From positions 16,708,544 to 16,772,543 of the forward strand of contig CM055207.1 in assembly GCA_029224185.1 (NCBI GenBank): 64,000 nucleotides of DNA, given 5' to 3'. The notes beneath the pieces were generated by a model. The model did not search any database and had not been told where the DNA came from. It worked only from the letters and a program-made list of their open reading frames with translations. Origin of the DNA: Karalla daura. Its lineage: Eukaryota > Chordata > Actinopteri > Chaetodontiformes > Leiognathidae. The position numbers and the translations under genes were made by a program. Of the stretch, positions 52,001 through 60,640 are shown one piece after another; position 1 is the first letter of the stretch, and each line of letters starts with the position of its first letter.

Positions 52001-55000
52001 GGCGGGAATTGAAGAGAGTGAGTTCTGAATCAAAAGCTGGATAACGATTTCGAAGTGAAGATTGGACAAACAACTGGCTCACATTGAAGCTATAATGTTG
52101 CGAAAAAGTTTATCATATGTTTTGCGTTCATTATTCATTTTTGATCAACTTTTATTAACTTTCACTAACTTGGACCATTATTTTAAGCCAAACGGGTTTA
52201 GATGCACATGTTGAAGCATTAAATGTCACTTTAGTAAAAAGTAAGTTAAGACAAATCTGTAGTTTCCCAAATGTCGGCCGGAATCTTCCTGATGTCAAGG
52301 AAGTGGACTGCTGTCATTTCACGCTTCAGTTTTCTCACGAACTGACACGTAGTCGACTACAACTCACAGGTGCTAAACAGTAGCAACACTTTTCTCTTCC
52401 TGTACGGGCAATCACGCTCTTAATGTCTCACAACTGTGCATCTACTCCTACCACAAACCAACAAGCAGTGCATGCTTTGCTGTGGAGCTGTCGAGAGCAC
52501 AATTGGTGGAAACGTGCGTAAACACGTGAAGGACGATGTTTTTTCACACCAGGTGGGGAATAACAGAAAACCCCCGAACTGTGTCCAATGTTTTCCCCGA
52601 GGATGTTACATCACCCTCATCTACAACCTCGGACTCGATATGTGACGTGACGTGACTGCCTCTTGGCCAAATTTAACCGCAGGGCTTTTTTTGAAACTGC
52701 TCTCTGAATCACTAAGGTGATCAGGGGAGTGTAAATGTGTATGGGGGTCATAGAAATTCTCCGGGGTGCTCCACTGTGAGAGTGTTTGAACCTCGTGCGG
52801 AGGCTCAGAGAGTGCTTTACACCCCTTCTCTCTCAACACCGCAACCAGCCAGCCAGAAGTGATGCTTCCTCTGATATGGGAAGTGGAGCCGAGGCTGTGC
52901 CTGCAAGGTGTGACTTTTTGTGAATACACGGAAGAAAAAAAAATTTGCTGTGAGCCACTGCAAACGGCATGCAAAGAAGCCCATGTAAAACGATTGAGCA
53001 TAGTCGTACGCTCGAATCTGAGAGCCTGAAACAAACAAGAGTGGCAAAAGTCTTTGGGCTCCTGAAGTTCACGCCGTGATGCGGTTGTTGAACTTTTCAC
53101 AGATGAGTCGCTGGGTTGAGATGGTGCCTCACAGCAAGACAGGCCTTTCCACGCACAGTGTGCATGCTCTCACCGTGTCCACGTAGGTTTCTCTCAAAGT
53201 CCATAAACATGCATGTTCAGGACAGTTAAGATATGCACTAAATACGTGGGAGTGATCGGTGTGCATATGTAGGTGTGTAGACTCTGCCACGGATAAGCCT
53301 TTTGACCTGTGAATGCTGTGATGGCCTCCAGCAGACTCTCATTTAAAGCAGGCTATGAGTGTACGAATGAATGTTTGAGGGTATAGGCATACAAGGCACA
53401 TGTCTCACTTTAGACTTTTAGAAGCTCGTGTGCAGTCAGAGGTCACGCTCTCACAACACTCTCTGCTGCTCTGACTCTGTCCCCTGTGTTTGGCTCCCCT
53501 CAGTCCAGCGCCACTCTCCCATCCACCACCAGCGCCACTCCCCGGTGTCCCAGCGCCACTCGCCCATCTCTCAGCGCCACTCCCCGGTGCCGCCTCCGCC
53601 CCACCACTCCCCCATCCCGCAGAGACGCTCCCCCGTGCTGCAGCGCCTCTCCCCGGACATGCACCGCCGCTCGCCCCTGCTGGACGTCACCGACGGCCCC
53701 GCCTCCTACTCCAGCCGGCCCCCCAGCCAGCACCTGAGGGCCAGCTTCCAGGGCCGCCGCAGCTACTCGGAGGTGGCGGACCCCTCGGCCTACCAGTGCC
53801 CGCCCCGCTTCTCCCTGGACCCCGTGTCCACGCTGCCCAAGCCGCGGCCCTACATCGACGGCTACTCCAAGCAGCAGCACCACGGCTCCTTTCACGGACT
53901 GCAGCACCGCGGCTCCCCGTCCCCGCACCAGGCCGGCGCCGGGGCCGACGGGGGCCTCGGGGGCCTGGGGGAGAGCTCCCTGCGCCACTCCAGAGAGATG
54001 CCGTTCCCACTGTCCGAGGTGGCCCACCTACACTTTGAGCCGCCTCCCCCCTCCACGCCGGCCCCGCAGCCCCCGCAGTCGTCGGAGGATGAGGAGGAGT
54101 GGACCTGCCCTCACCCCATCAGCCCCCCGCGGACGCTGGGCGCCCTCTCCGCCCCGCTGCCCGCCGGCGTCATGCGGGGTCCGGCGTCCTGCTCGGCCTT
54201 CCCCATCCCCCAGCGGCCCAACACGCTCAGCTGCCACCCCCAGCCCGGGTACATGTCGGCAGAGCACGCTCAGTCCTGGCCCTCCATCAACGTAAGTGGA
54301 AGGGGCTGTAAAGTGAAGCGGCAGGGAAGTTTGCTTTGTGGCAAATACTATAGAATAAGACACAAACATCAGTGGAGAAGTTTGCATTTTAAGCTTAAGG
54401 GGAGACAGTTTTTCTGGAGGTGTAAGCATAGAGCTATAATATACAATGTGTTGTTTTCAGACTCGATGACACATCGGGTCTTGTTTTTGTAACCTCTGAA
54501 ACACATGAACAGAGATGTAAAATAAGTGCTGCCGTGCTTGGTGCTGGAATAACTTTGTGCTCTCACAGGCCCCAAAGCTAAATCTTCTTTCCACCAACTG
54601 GATCTGTCAATCCACACTAAAGCTACAAGTCGAACACACAAGTACACGTGCACACGTGCACTGTGGGCTGAGCGAGAAATGACTCAAAGTCTTTAAACTT
54701 AATTGAACCATCGGCAGTGTCGGAGGTGCTGCTGCGCTAGGTTTATTTTTAGACCTTCGGGCCACATTTGGTGTCAGTTGTTTCAGAAAAGGCTCGTCTC
54801 AACCCGCCTTAATGTCAAAGTGTTAAACGTCCCCGGGACCCTGTTCTAGACCTTTGGCCCAGATTTGTGTCTCTCGACCGCAGTGGAGCTTAATGGAGGG
54901 TCATCGGCGTCGAGCTCTGTCGGATGAGAAAACAAGCCGTGCATTTTGCTTTTGTTGTGGAAGGGACAGATGATGTGTCGCTCATAGCAGCAGTTCCACA

Positions 55001-55374
55001 GGAAACCTTTTTTGTTGTCGTCGTAGCTGAATAGGCTCACGCACGAAACTGACGTCAATTTACTCGGCTCACCCTTGAAGACAAACCAAGTCAGCACATT
55101 TCACAGGATGTTGAGCTACTCCTCCAATCAGTCAGCATTCTCTCCAAAGTGAGTGGTGCTGCACGCTGACTGGGGACCTGGACTGGAGCCTCCACCTAGA
55201 TTTACTACCAGGCCGGGTCTGTTTCACGGCCAGACCCGGTTGTGAGCACTCACCACCCCGAGATGCGATTTCATGCCTCCCACAGAATGACTAATACAAT
55301 CCACAGAGTTGAGCACCTCAAGTGATTTATCCTGAGCTCTAATTATGCACTTACGGACTCTGTGTATGTGTGTG

Positions 55375-55406
<32 letters not shown>

Positions 55407-55554
55407 TGCGTGTGTGGCCCTGCAGCTCTGGATGGAGACCGAAGAGAGCGACATGCGGAGCTGCCCCCTCTGCCAGCTGATATTCCCCGTCGGTTACCCT
55501 GACGATGCCCTCATCAAGCACATCGACTCCCACCTGGAGAACAGCAAGATCTGA
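34753..55554 (+). CDS. tbkbp1: TBK1-binding protein 1 (SINTBAD), nine coding exons, complete
   Basis: Cytoplasmic adaptor that binds TBK1 and IKK-epsilon (IKBKE) and helps activate antiviral interferon signalling; paralogous to AZI2/NAP1 and TANK. Coding exons: 34753-35001, 38576-38701, 41581-41685, 43967-44114, 46375-46577, 47264-47325, 51842-51957, 53504-54291, 55426-55554. All junctions are GT/AG and in phase, giving 641 residues against 615 in human (recalled). Residues 46-60 (SASHFALITAYQDIK) open the conserved N-terminal coiled coil; further heptads cover about 95-205 and 225-275. Residues 299-315 (VNLALAYTELTEELGRL) are the core of the TBK1/IKK-epsilon-binding domain. Residues 338-394 form a Ser-Pro repeat, 418-426 read FQGRRSYSE, 529-536 are acidic (SSEDEEEW). 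The C-terminus is a UBZ1/C2H2 zinc finger with Cys612, Cys615, His631 and His635. The N-terminal 25 residues are unusually glycine-rich. Identity rests on near-identical matches at both ends and in the binding domain. Confidence 0.96.
35002..38575 (+). other. tbkbp1: tbkbp1 intron after coding exon 1
   Basis: No further coding exon seen. Holds a small GT run at 37797-37822, (TCTA)n/(TTTA)n at 38155-38196, and the (CT)n tract listed separately. A CpG-rich patch lies at about 36940-37210. Confidence 0.6.
38449..38526 (+). repeat. (CT)n microsatellite upstream of tbkbp1 exon 2
   Basis: CT dinucleotides with a few CC and TT interruptions, ending about 50 bases before the exon 2 acceptor; it provides a very long pyrimidine tract. 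Confidence 0.93.
38576..38701 (+). CDS. tbkbp1: tbkbp1 coding exon 2 (residues 84-125)
   Basis: Acceptor CCCCGCAG ends at 38575; donor GTAACG at 38702. Encodes FPMISEFGE and LQQRVNVLTHE, matching the mammalian PLISDFGE and LQQRLNQFQHE blocks. A long (CT)n microsatellite lies upstream in the intron. Confidence 0.93.
39303..39355 (+). repeat. (CA)26 microsatellite
   Basis: Uninterrupted CA dinucleotides. Confidence 0.95.
39580..39645 (+). repeat. (GT)n microsatellite
   Basis: GT dinucleotides with one TCTATG interruption near 39599. Confidence 0.93.
40235..40365 (-). repeat. Dispersed teleost repeat fragment, copy 4 (antisense)
   Basis: Ordered phrases AGAGCCTCCAATCAAGC, GGCACGTTTTTGGACCATTG, GAGGAAATCAG, GGGGAAAACATGCAAATTCC and ACACACAAAGGCCC match the antisense copy at 21790-22015. 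Non-coding. Confidence 0.7.
41402..41552 (+). repeat. CT-rich tracts upstream of tbkbp1 exon 3
   Basis: Two pyrimidine-rich segments (about 41402-41462 and 41519-41552) made mostly of CT and CCCT, the second ending about 30 bases before the exon 3 acceptor. Confidence 0.85.
41581..41685 (+). CDS. tbkbp1: tbkbp1 coding exon 3 (residues 126-160)
   Basis: Acceptor TTCAG ends at 41580; donor GTCAGA at 41686. The whole exon is coiled coil: EEQLEDVIQAYEK and EKSNLQRDLDKM, aligned with EEQLGEMIQAYEK in the human protein. Phase 0 at both ends. Confidence 0.94.
41686..43966 (+). other. tbkbp1: tbkbp1 intron after coding exon 3
   Basis: Holds a short repeated CCTATGATGA motif at about 42313-42378 and a CA-rich microsatellite at 43330-43416. 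No coding exon recognised. Confidence 0.6.
43330..43416 (+). repeat. (CA)n microsatellite with periodic ACGC variants
   Basis: CA dinucleotides broken by three evenly placed CG steps (at about 43362, 43382 and 43402), suggesting a 20-base higher-order unit. Confidence 0.92.
43967..44114 (+). CDS. tbkbp1: tbkbp1 coding exon 4 (residues 161-209 and first base of Met210)
   Basis: Acceptor AG at 43965-43966 directly follows a (GT)n run; donor GTCAGT at 44115. Encodes TSLVEKHVERILDLESALRQ, matching the mammalian ALVETHLRQICGLEQQLRQ. Ends with one base (A) that joins TG of the next exon. A CA/GT inverted repeat begins about 40 bases after the donor. Confidence 0.9.
44157..44223. repeat. GT/CA inverted repeat
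   Basis: A GT run is followed by ACACACATACACACACACA, then TGTGTGTATGTGTGTGTG. The CA arm and the following GT arm are near-perfect reverse complements around a central ACATGTGT, so the transcript can form a long hairpin. Confidence 0.8.
44224..46374 (+). other. tbkbp1: tbkbp1 intron after coding exon 4
   Basis: No coding exon recognised. GT tracts at 45629-45673 and 45995-46047 (the latter pure for about 50 bases). Confidence 0.6.
45995..46047 (+). repeat. (TG)26 microsatellite
   Basis: Uninterrupted TG dinucleotides ending in a GGGGTGGGGG run. Confidence 0.94.
46375..46577 (+). CDS. tbkbp1: tbkbp1 coding exon 5 (end of Met210 to residue 277)
   Basis: Acceptor TGCCAG ends at 46374; donor GTCAGT at 46578. 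Encodes LEAELEGARHEAQGACQREE and ECERLKEEM, matching LEEALEAAQGEARGAQLREE and ECERLQGEL in the human protein. Confidence 0.93.
47264..47325 (+). CDS. tbkbp1: tbkbp1 coding exon 6 (residues 278-297, first two bases of Gln298)
   Basis: Acceptor CGGCAG ends at 47263; donor GTAAGT at 47326 is a perfect consensus. Encodes WIKKVGDEQ, matching mammalian WVKRVGDDQ, preceded by a PCKQC segment with Cys283 and Cys286. In-frame AGs at 47283-47284 and 47286-47287 could act as alternative acceptors and would remove seven or eight residues. Confidence 0.88.
47326..51841 (+). other. tbkbp1: tbkbp1 intron after coding exon 6
   Basis: Largest coding-region intron, about 4.5 kb. Contains a poly-G/GGA patch at 47346-47396, GA/GAA at 47748-47784, GT at 50181-50202, CA at 50467-50500 and CA at 51541-51560. 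No coding exon or RNA gene recognised; a CpG-rich patch at 49870-50000 is noted. Confidence 0.55.
51842..51957 (+). CDS. tbkbp1: tbkbp1 coding exon 7 (TBK1-binding domain core)
   Basis: Acceptor CCCGCAG ends at 51841; donor GTTAGC at 51958. Encodes the end of Gln298 to Pro336 plus the first base of Val337. VNLALAYTELTEELGRL is identical to the mammalian TBK1-binding core as I recall it. A good branch-point-like TTAATGAC sits about 30 bases before the acceptor. Confidence 0.95.
51958..53503 (+). other. tbkbp1: tbkbp1 intron after coding exon 7
   Basis: Holds one dispersed-repeat copy (53122-53350). Minus-strand frames at 52621-53100 match no family. Confidence 0.55.
53122..53350 (+). repeat. 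Dispersed teleost repeat fragment, copy 5 (plus sense)
   Basis: Starts GGTGCCTCACAGCAAG, then TGCATGCTCTCACCGTGTCC, GTAGGTTTCTCTCAAAGTCC and AAACATGCATG; later GACTCTGCCACGGATAAGCC and GACCTGTGAATG. Same order as copy 1, with heavy decay. Confidence 0.65.
53504..54291 (+). CDS. tbkbp1: tbkbp1 coding exon 8 (residues 338-599, proline-rich)
   Basis: Acceptor CCCTCAG ends at 53503; donor GTAAGT at 54292. Very GC-rich at third codon positions. Starts with eight Ser-Pro repeats, then RRSYSE, LPKPR, an acidic SSEDEEEW patch, SAFPIP, and ends AEHAQSWPSIN, all landmarks of the mammalian protein. Open frames in the other readings of this exon are shadows caused by the high GC content. Confidence 0.95.
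54292..55425 (+). other. tbkbp1: tbkbp1 intron after coding exon 8
   Basis: No coding exon. Reading through the donor extends the open frame to 54492, so a retained intron would replace the zinc finger with a short unrelated tail. Confidence 0.6.
55362..55417 (+). repeat. (GT)n(GCGT)n microsatellite before tbkbp1 exon 9
   Basis: GT run passes into about six GCGT units and ends only nine bases before the exon 9 start. Confidence 0.93.
55426..55554 (+). CDS. tbkbp1: tbkbp1 coding exon 9 (C-terminal zinc finger and stop)
   Basis: Acceptor CCTGCAG ends at 55425; stop TGA at 55552-55554. Encodes residues 600-641 with CPLCQLIFPVGYPDDALIKH and HLENSKI, almost identical to the human C-terminus. Cys612, Cys615, His631 and His635 are the predicted zinc ligands. 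The acceptor is preceded by a (GT)n(GCGT)n repeat. Confidence 0.96.
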   Translation, partial: LWMETEESDMRSCPLCQLIFPVGYPDDALIKHIDSHLENSKI

Positions 55555-55637
55555 TCGCCATGGCAACCAGCCTGTGCGCGCGCACACACACGCACGCACA
55601 CACGCACGCACGCACGCACACACATCTGTGCCCTCTG

Positions 55638-55643
<6 letters not shown>

Positions 55644-55701
<58 letters not shown>

Positions 55702-55702
55702 C
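55644..55702 (+). repeat. (CT)n microsatellite in the 3' UTR
   Basis: CT dinucleotides with one TT interruption, about 90 bases after the tbkbp1 stop. Confidence 0.93.
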
Positions 55703-58415
55703 CTACTCTGGCAGAAGATGTCAGAGATTGGCAGATGTGGCCGAGCGGGGAAAAGTCAAAGGCGCAGCATCACACTCGATCCATTTCAGAGCGGGCGGGG
55801 CCCGTACCCCACAGGACTGGTCCACCGGGGCCTGGGGGGTGGGGTGGGGCCGTGGCGGATCTGGGAGAGCACATGCAGAGGACCTGGGACAGCACTGCCT
55901 GTGTGAGCGCCGGTTCTGGCGGCTGCCGTCTTGTTTTGAGTGTTGTGTGGTTTGTTCGACAGTTTCAGACATCCGTCTTTGTTCCTCGCTTCACGGTGTA
56001 GTACACTCCGATTTAGCAAAGTAAGCCAAAGACGAGGTGAGGGGAGGTGAGGGGAAGGGAGGGGAGGGGAGGGCGGAGGCAGGCTGGGAGCTGTAGGAGC
56101 TGGGAGCTGGGGCGTGTCAGGAGGTGCCCGGTGTTAAACCATCAGTTAAACCATCAGGGAGATCTGAGGCGTTTTGTTGGGTTTTTTTTAAACAGTACAG
56201 ACGATTCTCACCTCTTAGCTTTAAATACTGTACACCTGCTCGGACACTTTCATGTCTCTGTCACGCGCGCACGCTCACAGTGCAGTATGTTTTGCAGAGG
56301 ACTGAATGCAGTAAGTGCCAAGGACAGCGATCTGGCAGCAGTGGGCTAACTGAAACCATTTGACAGACGTCATGTGGGACGGAGATTAGTCATCCGAGGC
56401 GAGCTTGTGATGTTGCGGGAGGTACGCAATGACACTGTGAAGGAATTCTGTCGATCAGGGGGGTGTGAGGCCAGGTCGCTCTCGCCTCCCTCAAACGAGG
56501 AAGTGGGTTTCCATGGCAGTTAGCAGAGTATGAAACATTCCAGTCTCACATTTCATCATCTGACAGAGCAGGGGAACATGAATGTGATAGCGTAGGGTGA
56601 GGTGTAGTTTTGCCCAAACTGTTGTTGTGATGCCCTGCAGGGCGGGGTGCTGATCTGCCCTCTCTTTAAGTGGAGGGAACATGTTTTTTTTTCATTTTGT
56701 TTTGTTTTGTTTTTTTGTCAGAATTTACCTTAATGCTTGCGGCCTGTTAAAAAAAAAACAAAAGATATTTTAGCACTTTACATTAGCATAGCCTATACAA
56801 TGTACCCGTTTTCAATTCCCATATGTGTGTGAAATGTACTATTTATATTGTCATTCTGTACGGCAAAAAAATATGAAGATATATTTTTGCAGACATCAAG
56901 ACGCCACATGTCCCGTGTTGGCGCCACTCCCAGTGCTTGCACACAGCTGTATATAAGAGCAGGAGTCCAAGATCAAAATCCCAGGGGCTGGGATGCTTAA
57001 AAAAGGGGATAAAAAAAACAAAAAAAAAGACTTTCAAAGATCACCCAGGATTCTCGTCGGTCTTCCTAAAGATCTGAACCCTCGAAATAGTTTGATGTCA
57101 CAACTGCCCAGACCGCCCAACAAAAAAAAGAACAAAGCAGTCGCTGTCTGCGTGAGATCAACACTCTTTCCGTCCTGCAGGCTTTTTGAGCGTACCAAAT
57201 TTCTATCTCATCGGAGACCACAAACATCACTTCTGATCCGTGGCGCTTATCTCTGCAGGGTTTTGGCAACGTCGATAATCTTATTTTGATACCAGGAGGT
57301 TTCGGTTTTCAACCACGAGCGGGATCCCGCTTCTGCCGTGGGACTGCTTTTTTAACACAACGTTTAAAAAAAAAAGAAAAAGGAAAAAATACAAGTTACA
57401 CTGATGTCAGCTAATCTGAGGATTTCAGAGGCACGCGCGGTTTCTTAAATGGGCATGTCCCTCTACTCATGCCCATGAATTTAACCCGGTTACGGGCGAG
57501 ACGCTGTACGGTAGGTGAGAGCACATGTCAGGGTGCACGACTGCAGCCGGATGGTGAAGGATGCAGGCTTAAATCCTCACTCCAGCTCAACTCTGAACAC
57601 TGAACCTCTTTCAACTCCACAGGTTATTGATTTCCAGGGAAGGTTGAGACGGCAGTGATTTTCTGGGTGGGTGACAGGAAGGTCCAGAAAAGTAGAATTA
57701 AAGGATCACTCTTATTTATTACCACTTGGTTGTTTTTACCGGGCTCCGACCCTGGTTGACATAACACTGTACTCCCCAGGTTGACTCGGGCGGCAGCGCA
57801 GCAACAAGGACGGCAAATTAATTATTGAAGTCGTTGCTCGCACGCTAAGTGGCTCAAAATAGCCCTTTTAAAGCCCCTTTTCCAGAATGATGTTATTAAG
57901 CAAAACTGACGAGCTTTTCGTAAGCTTGTTAGTGCATCACCCTCAGCTCTAACAGGATAGGGATGTCGCACGGTTTGCTTTGTGTGTTTTAATTTGTCCT
58001 CCGCAGAGCAGCTCCACTGCCAACAGGAAGTTGCATAAAATGGCAGCAACATCAAAAAGAAGAAGAAATCCACCACTAGCCGTACTACGGTGAATGAAAA
58101 GTTAGAGAGAGAACGTCTCGTCTTTCTTTTCTTTTCTTTTTTTTAACTCTGCTGATTGGTCCGAGCAGATAAAACAGCTCTTCAGACTTTTAGGGATTGT
58201 ACCAGCAGGAAATGATCAAACGAAGTCAAATCTTTCACCCTGTAAGACCCAGATGTAGGAAGAAAAATGGCAGAAAAAAAAATCGTTTCACAGATGTTGT
58301 AGGAGGCACCTGATGTACAGTGGAAATGAAAGTGTTTGTTTTTTAATGTCGCATTGTAGTAAGTAATATTGAAACGTTGGGCCTAGTGGAGAGCAGAATT
58401 CCTCTATCTGTCCTC

Positions 58416-58421
58416 AATAAA
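58416..58421 (+). terminator. tbkbp1: Possible proximal polyadenylation signal
   Basis: AATAAA in an AT-rich context about 2.9 kb after the stop codon. Confidence 0.35.
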
Positions 58422-59537
58422 CAAATATTCATAAAATATTTAAGGGATTCTCAAAAGATATTTAAGGGGTATTTCTTTAAGGACGGTTTAAAGTGATGCT
58501 ATAATATTTATGCCATGGGTCTTACAGGGTGAAGCAGTGTCGCAGTCGGCCAGATGGCTCTGCATTGGAGCATCCGGTATTTTGCTTTCATCGTACTTCG
58601 GTCGCTGCAACGCGTTGGAGAAGCATCAGAGAAAGGTTCAGAGAGGAATCAGTTGCTGTATCAGAATGAGACTTGTTCGACAAAGCACAGTAAGCTACCT
58701 ACAAAACAATCATAGGTGAAAAGATGACGTAGAGAAGAGCTCTGCCCCCGACAGTGGCTGAAATTGAAATTTGATAAAAAGTACCTTCCTCCCACACCAA
58801 GAACAACTGAAGGGGAATCCCTCAGAACTAAACTGAATTTCATCTGAAAAAGGGGAGGACGTGCAAATCACTTAATTCAACAGCATATAACGCTTATTAA
58901 TCAACCCGGTGACTCCTCGTTGTAATCTGAAGCTAAGAGCTCGGAGAAGGTCACACTTGGCGATTACAGTGTTATTGGAGACTGGAATTATCCTCAAGGG
59001 AGCAATGCCCTGAAAGTGTACAATACCACGCGTTGTGGAGATACTTGACCATTAACTCAAAGAGGGCTTCAACGACTCCCAGTTATCCTCTACTGTGTCT
59101 ATGTTCCTATATCACTCTGTGTAAAAAGTATTTAAAGTTGTGTACAGACAGGTGTTTTGCAGGCGTGTGCGGCTACTGCAACACTTGGCCAACTCCAGAT
59201 TGGAGCGCGTGCAAATCAGTGTGTATAATCCAAGCCAGACGCCGCCGCACTGAATATGAATTATATAGGAGTTGTAACCGAGTACTACCCCACACCTCTC
59301 CTCCTTTACTCACGACGTGGTGGTGTGTTCTCCAGTCAGATAGTATTACCCGACGCGTACAGGCCGGCTGGTTTTGTGCCGAGGCGGTGGAGTGGAGCGT
59401 ACGCGCGGATTCAATGAAAGATGAATGTTTTCCTGGAGGTTCTCGGCCGGGCGTCGAGGACCGAAGCAGGCCGGAGCGACCGTGCATCAAAAGACAGAGA
59501 GAAGCACATGTGCACAGTTGTCGATTTCTTCGCCGGC

Positions 59538-59562
59538 GATGATGATGATGATGATGATGATG
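59538..59562 (+). repeat. (GAT)8 trinucleotide repeat
   Basis: Eight GAT units; open frames through it read as poly-Asp, poly-Met or poly-Ile and are not genes. Confidence 0.9.
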
Positions 59563-60617
59563 CGGCGTTGCATCATCAACTTCTCGGCGTCAGGAAATAT
59601 CAAACCACACTGAGTCAAAGTGCATGGGAAGTTTTGAGCTGGGCCTGTTTTGACCCCAGGGGTGGGACTCTTGTTTTTTTTGTGTTTTTTTTTTTCTTTC
59701 CACGGAAGAAATGTTTGAGCACAGCGGTTAAAAGATTTCACAACAATGCGTACGTTTCGCCCGCCGTACGACATCGAATTATTTCCTGTACTTAAGAGAA
59801 AAACAGGGGACACGTTTCGCAGCTTCTTTCTTGGTCATGTCAGTGTGTGTGCGTGTGCGTGTGTGTGTGTGTGTGTCAGAAACTGCAGCATTGTGGTTAA
59901 TGATACCTGGTTCTGTGAGCAACCACAGCCTGTTGGCCAGCGGCAGCAGCAGCAGCAGCTATGCAGCAGCGATGCAGCAGAGCCTTCACGCCTGGGACGA
60001 GCTCAAGATGTTCATTCTGTGGAGGAGGCCGCGCCGAGGTCCATCCTTTTGTTCGTGTCGACCTCGAAATCGACAGCTCGTGTGTTCTCCTCCTCCTCCT
60101 TCTTCTTCTCCTTCTTCTTCTTCTTTTTCTTCTTTGGGTCCTAACAGCAAACTGACTTCTTGGTTTACTCAGGATACAAACAAACGAGACGAATCCAGCG
60201 GCAGCGGAGAGATCAAATGTGTGTGAGAGAGTCAGTGTTTCTTTGGCAGGATTACCCCCCCCCCAAAAAAAAAGTTCCCTCAGATTTACTCAGGAGACAA
60301 ACGGCAAGACCCCGAGAGAAAGCACTTAAGAAAAGAGGGAAAATGTAAAAAGAGCGTGGTTTCTCGTTCCTGCGTGTGTCACTCTGCTGTGAGGATGTGT
60401 TTGAGTCAAGTTGTCACCCCCCCCACCCCCCTGCCCCCGGTCGACACTCACACCTCAGCACTAATGAACTCTCCACGTCACTGATGAGAAGTAATGGCCT
60501 CAGCACTGCTGCCACACACAGACTTTACACGTGCGGTGAACAAAAAGAACGCGACAAACAGAGATTTCTAACGAATCACCTTTTCTTTCTTTCTCTCTGT
60601 CTGTAAATATTCCTATA

Positions 60618-60623
60618 AATAAA
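60618..60623 (+). terminator. tbkbp1: Possible distal polyadenylation signal
   Basis: AATAAA about 5.1 kb after the stop codon, followed by a CA-containing cleavage context and a downstream T-rich run. Confidence 0.4.
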
Positions 60624-60640
60624 CTGGAACTTGCACTGAA

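Larger units (their letters stand above)
55555..60640 (+). other. tbkbp1: Probable tbkbp1 3' UTR
   Basis: After the stop there is no further conserved coding sequence. AATAAA signals lie at 58416-58421 and 60618-60623; the second is followed by a T-rich downstream element near 60690. Simple repeats include imperfect CA at 55578-55624, CT at 55644-55702, GGGGA at 56039-56075, CAG-rich at 59942-59995, GAT at 59538-59562 and CTT/CTC at 60085-60135. The exact end cannot be fixed without transcript data. Confidence 0.45.

Noticed and set aside
53490..54038. Other-frame plus and minus open frames over tbkbp1 exon 8 (including 53500-54027 minus)
   Set aside because: GC-rich third positions suppress stops in all frames; only the frame joining exons 7 and 9 in phase matches SINTBAD.
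54292..54492. Continuation of the exon 8 open frame past the donor
   Set aside because: A GTAAGT donor and an in-phase exon 9 with the conserved zinc finger show that this is intron; at most a retained-intron tail.
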